The notes beneath the pieces were generated by a model. It was not told the origin of the DNA, made no database searches, and saw nothing but the letters and a program-made list of their open reading frames with translations. DNA of 64,000 bases from Polytrichum commune. Lineage: Eukaryota > Streptophyta > Polytrichopsida > Polytrichales > Polytrichaceae. Shown here piece by piece: positions 59,986 through 64,000 of the stretch. The DNA is taken from assembly GCA_950295325.1 (NCBI GenBank), contig OX485808.1, positions 17,874,527-17,938,526 on the forward strand, written 5' to 3'. The position numbers and the translations under genes are program-made. Numbering within the stretch: the stretch's first letter is position 1; every line of letters begins with the position of its first letter.

Positions 59986-60621
59986 ATATCCTTCTCCCTG
60001 TGCTGTCAGAAGGATGCGAGCTTGTGTTTGAAGGCTCTTGCTAGGTTTCGTAGGGTCCATTAACATGTATAAGGTCTGGAAGGTGAGTCAAGCAAACGAG
60101 GTCTGTACAATGATATACAAAATTACTTGAGCATCAATATGTCTCACTCACTATCTAGATCAGGAGTAATGTCTTACTCACAAACTAAGGTCTAGGTGGC
60201 ATTGAGCCCTAACTTGCAAGTTCTTATTATAGGGTTAATATGTCCACAATACCAAGAGTGCTTTTGAAGGCGTCAACAAGCATGTATTAGGATTGGATGG
60301 ACCAAAGTTTGCAATCTATGTCATAGTAAATGCAGTGAGGAGTCCACATCAAAGTTGCTAAGCTACCATTTAGTATGTCTACATTTGTTGAAGATTGTAA
60401 TGTATGAAGAATTCAAGCTTGTTGACAACATTTATAAATTTTAGCATCAATTGCATGTCTTTCACATGAGTTGCATTGGTTACATGATTATGTTGTTTGT
60501 ATAACATTGCCCATAGGTTGAATGATGATGGGAAAAATAATAAAAATTGCACATTTGCATCACTCTGTTTTCATTTTGAACAATCAATTTCAATGCAGAA
60601 TTTGCCCAGTGTCACGGAGCT

Positions 60622-62606
60622 ATGGCGAGTGAGGCTAGTTCCTCCCACCACTTACCCAGCACGATGGAAGCCACAGGGCAAAGTAAGATCATGTTTGAAC
60701 CGAGGCGTTTTGACTTGTTTAGAAATTTCTTGCATAGAATATAGGTTTATCTCTTATCCATACTAGAAGTTTTGATTACACATATTAATACTTGGAAAGT
60801 TAGACATTGTGAAGATTTGTACCAACCAATCACCTTGTTGATGTGCAGATAAATTTGAAAAGTACGACGTTTTTTTAAGCCATAGAGGCCCAGACACGAA
60901 GACAGGGTTTGTGGGGTTTTTGTATGAGGACCTCAAAAGACAAGGGTTGCAACCATACCTAGATCGCAAATCTATTTGTATTGGTGAAGAGTGTTGGAAT
61001 TCTATCGAGGATGGAATCAAGAATACTCCGATAGATGTGGTGGTCTTCTCAGAGAGATATGCAGGGTCCGAGTGGTGTTTGAAGGAACTACATGTCATGT
61101 TGGAGGCTCATCCACGCAAGGAGATTCTTCCAATATTCTACAATGTGAAACCTTGGGAATTGCGTAATCCAGAAAGAGGTCAATTTAGAGATGGATTCGA
61201 GAAGTTGAAAAAGAAATTCAACTCAAATCTTATTGAACAATGGAAAGCAGATTTGGAAGTAGCTTCTAAACTTATGGGTTGGGAGCACTCTGATAATTCG
61301 ACAAGGTACTTTATTTCCATAATATATCGTGTTGTGAAATGGTCTAGATGGTAACTCTACATCATTCTTGACACTAGAGTGAGAATTTTATTGGATGTGT
61401 GTGTATTGTGTTATTAAATGTTTTAGATGTCAACTCTACATTATTGTTATCCCAAACTAAATTTTATGATATTTTCTTGTTTGTGAAAGCTTTGTAGTGG
61501 ATTTGGTGGCGAAGGTTGTCAAAAGAGTATTGGAATTGGCGAACAAGCCATTGCCTTTGGATGTGGGTGAACATGTGGCTGGTATTAAAGAAGTTGCCGA
61601 CAAGCTAATTCAATGCCAAGTCTTTGAGAAGGAAGTTTCTGCGTTGGGTTTGTGGGGAATGGGTGGAATTGGAAAGTCGACTTTGGCAAAAGAGTTATAT
61701 AACCAATTGTGCAAAAGATTCGAAGCAAGTTGTTATGTTGAGGATGTAACAGACAAGCTAATGCCAAGTCATGGAGTGGTGGAGATTCAAAAGCGGTTGT
61801 TGAAGGATCTTTGTTCAAGTGCAATCGATAAGGACAACAAATCGGAGTTAAAACCTATTCTTGAAGAAAGGTTAAGCAAGAAAAAAATTCTTGTGGTCTT
61901 GGATGATGTTTCCAATGTTGAGATGTTGAATTACATGATGACACGCAAGATGCTAAAAGAAGGTAGCGTATGCATTGTGACATCACGCGACAAGCGTGTG
62001 TTTGAAGCTTCGAACATATTTGAACTCAACAAGCAAGAGGTTTACGTTCATGAGGTCAAAATGTTGAACAATGAAGATTCGAAACGAGTGTTTACATCTT
62101 TTGCCTTTGCAAGGGATTGTGAAATAAGACCGAAATATGAAGAGTTAGTGACAGAGATCAGTAAGCTATGTTATGGAGTTCCATTGGTCTTGAAAGTTTG
62201 CGGAGCTCTCTTGAGGGGAGAGGTGAATTTGGATGTGTGGAAGGATGTGAAGAGGAAGTTAAATTCCGGTGGGATTTTGGATGATAAGAATATCTTAAAT
62301 TGTCTTCGAATCAGCTATGATTCTCTCACAGAAAAAGAGAAAAAGATATTTTTGGATATTGCATGTGCTTTACTTGGAAAGTCAGAAGATATGGGTACGT
62401 GCATTTGGGGATCACAAGAATGGGAGCCTAGGTTGGGCCTCCGGAATCTTAAAAAGAAGGCACTCATTTCAGTGGATGAAAGAGGTTGCTTTACAATGCA
62501 TGACCACTTAAGGGACATGGGACGCGAAATTGAAAGAGTTGAAGCGGGGGATAGTACACGCCGCTTATGGATGCCTAAGTCCTTATCATTATTGAAGGAG
62601 AGAAAG
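60622..62606 (+). CDS. TIR-NB-ARC disease-resistance gene (exons 1-3)
   Basis: Exons 60622-60682, 60849-61305 and 61490-62606, with phase-consistent GT-AG introns, give about 545 residues with no stop or frameshift. The start MASEASSSHHLPS was chosen because its splice phase matches. TIR domain: KYDVFLSHRGPDTK ... SIEDGIKN ... FSERYAGSEWCLKEL, with the WCLxEL glutamate that is catalytic in TIR NADases. NB-ARC domain: P-loop GLWGMGGIGKSTLAK, kinase-2 KKILVVLDDVS, RNBS-B VCIVTSRDKRVF, GLPL-like CYGVPLVLKVCGALL, FLDIACALL and MHD (TMHDHLRDMGREI). In its family it is an intracellular immune receptor whose TIR makes nucleotide signals after activation. No LRR follows within the window. Exon 3 ends at a donor (AAG|GTACAC), and reading through gives only six more residues before TAA. 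LRR exons may lie past 64000 or be lost. Confidence 0.85.
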
Positions 62607-62861
62607 GTACACATTTTCAATGCATAAGGTTTTTGATGTATATGTGAGCCATGGATTATCGACAACTCAATATTTGAACAACTAAATATATGAGCTTGAT
62701 TGTGAAACTATCTAGCATCATTGGTTGTAAGCCATTGAAATCTATTCAACTTGACAAACACTTCAAAATCTTCATGACCTCTTTTAAGCAAAAAAACCAA
62801 AGAGGACGCCAAGCATAGGTTGGTGTGAATCCAACATAATTGATGGATGCTTCATCTTTGA
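62607..62861 (+). other. Putative 3' intron start of the resistance gene
   Basis: No leucine-rich repeat coding is seen here. If the gene continues, this and the transposons after it are intronic. Confidence 0.4.
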
Positions 62862-63917
62862 CCTAGGGGGTGGACTCTTTGTACCATGTACAAACTAACA
62901 AGAGTGTAAGAAGAGTTATTATTTGAGGCATTATCGTACATGGTATACATATGGGAGAGGTATTATTTATCTTTGGTGTCTACATTTGAAGAAGCTAATA
63001 TCAATAAATGTGAAGTATAGGTAGATTCACGAAAGGGGGCCCTAAGGATTAGAGATTTTTTTTGAGAATAGATGTGTAATTACTATTCATTTCACATTTT
63101 CATTTATTGTTGTCATATGGTAATTGTCCTCAGTGGTTACCATGTCCATTCTTGTTAGGGTTTGCATTTGTGTTCTAGGTTTTACAAATTGAAGGCTCTT
63201 GGAGAGCTCATGGGCTCGGGGGGGGGGGGGGGGGGCAGTGTTTTAAAAAGTTAAGGATATAGGTGCGAACAACCAGTATTTTACAGGGGGGGTATTACTT
63301 TCAATTCTCTTCTTTCTTTACATGCTATCATTATGTAATTTTCTACTTTGGGTTAATAGAAAATTGGCTTGCATTACTTATAATTCCAAACTACCTATTA
63401 TTCCATACCCTATAGTACTTTAAAGATGTCTAGTGCCATTTTTGATACCCTATATTACTCTTAGATTCATTTATAATTTTTTGCCCCCATGTTTTTAAAA
63501 TAGCCTATCGTTTGTTCGCACGTATATTGCTACTCCAACCAATGACTTACCCCCCCCCCCCCCTCCCCGAGCTCATGGGCTCCCTTGAATTTTGCTCTTT
63601 GGATTCTAGGTAAATTATTGTGTTGAGTTACATGCTAGGCATGAAAACATGTTTAGTGACTTTCTCATTGGAAATCGAAAGTGGACTTTATATGTGATAA
63701 AGTCCTATAACGTCAATGATTAGTATATTGCATATATAGTGGAGGCATTTATAACATTAAATTCAAAAGCTTAGTATGAATACACGAGTCCATTTTCTAG
63801 CATGTTGTTAGTACGTATACATTTGTTTTTCTTTGTAAACTTGTCGTATATAAGGGGTTTAATATCATAGTGGCCCACGTACGTCATTTAGGTTCAATTA
63901 AGAGTCCACCCGCCGGG
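62862..63917. mobile_element. GGGTGGACTC-family MITE carrying a nested element (1056 bp)
   Basis: Perfect 8-bp duplications ATCTTTGA (62854-62861 and 63918-63925). Ends CCTAGGGGGTGGACTC and, from the right, CCCGGCGGGTGGACTC. Removing the nested 357-bp G-tract element and its 8-bp duplication leaves about 691 bp, close to the 729-bp copy at 31796. Interior phrases match that copy closely. Confidence 0.85.
63215..63571 (+). mobile_element. G-tract-ended DNA transposon, copy 4 (357 bp), nested
   Basis: Perfect 8-bp duplications CTCATGGG (63207-63214 and 63572-63579). It begins CTC plus 18 G then CAGTGTTTT and ends in a C run, one T, then CCCCGAG. Inner boxes are GGTGCGAACAACC with TTTTACAGGGGGGG on the left and, from the right, CGTGCGAACAAACG with CATGGGGGC. 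It is the reverse complement of the 16.0-kb copy. This is the cleanest case for defining the family's ends and duplication length. Confidence 0.9.
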
Positions 63918-63925
63918 ATCTTTGA

Positions 63926-64000
63926 TCATAGCCGCAAGCTCATATGTGAACCATAAACGGCTTTATAGAGCATGGCTATTGGACAAGTGTTAATGCATCC
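63926..64000. other. Window edge
   Basis: Sequence resumes after the nested transposons, with no coding feature visible before the window ends. Confidence 0.3.

Overview
This window looks like nuclear DNA of a land plant. It is AT-rich and gene-poor, its genes are split by GT-AG introns, and it is full of small DNA transposons. The resident genes are plant types: a TIR-NB-ARC disease-resistance gene, an At4g10955-type lipase, a DEAH9/DHX35-type helicase relic, and two copies of a plant tRNA-Pro(AGG). The TIR motif reads FLSHRGPDT rather than the FLSFRGEDT usual in flowering plants, which makes a bryophyte (moss-like) or another non-flowering plant my best guess. That is inference from memory of the family, and the species cannot be fixed from the sequence.

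Layout. 0-13.5 kb: mostly non-coding, with a two-exon CACTA-accessory-like gene (5.18-5.86 kb, minus), two exon-like segments facing away from each other (7.1 and 7.9 kb), and several MITEs. 13.5-18.4 kb: a transposon cluster holding two G-tract elements, a 1.04-kb hairpin element with TA flanks, a decayed pogo/Tigger transposase and a clean CACTA MITE. 20.6-24.4 kb: an inactivated hAT element. 24.4-28.7 kb: the first copy of a ~3.6-kb segment carrying tRNA-Pro; the second copy lies at 39.9-43.5 kb. 29-32.5 kb: Tourist-like and hAT-like MITEs. 34.7-37 kb: an intact-looking two-exon lipase gene (minus). 38.1-39.6 kb: a GC-rich island with a foldback element inside it. 43.5-46.1 kb: a 2.58-kb element with exon-like internal reading frames. 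47.5-48.2 kb: an orphan 250-residue reading frame. 52.2-54.3 kb: two PIF/Harbinger-type elements. 55.1-57.0 kb: a broken DEAH-box helicase gene that keeps its introns. 60.6-62.6 kb: TIR-NB-ARC exons, followed by a nested pair of transposons where an LRR exon would be expected.

The most unusual content is a family of elements that I do not recognise from a named group. Their ends read CTC(A/G)GGG...CCCC(G)AG, usually run into long homopolymer G/C tracts, and carry a conserved GTGCGA box about 30-50 bp inside each end. They are flanked by 8-bp target duplications. Five paired copies are present (3.0, 13.5, 16.0, 43.5 and 63.2 kb), plus one lone end at 46.9 kb. The 43.5-kb copy is long enough to be a candidate for the coding parent, and it sits exactly on one breakpoint of the segmental duplication. 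The genes show no operon-like cooperation. The window is best read as a few plant genes scattered in transposon-built intergenic DNA.
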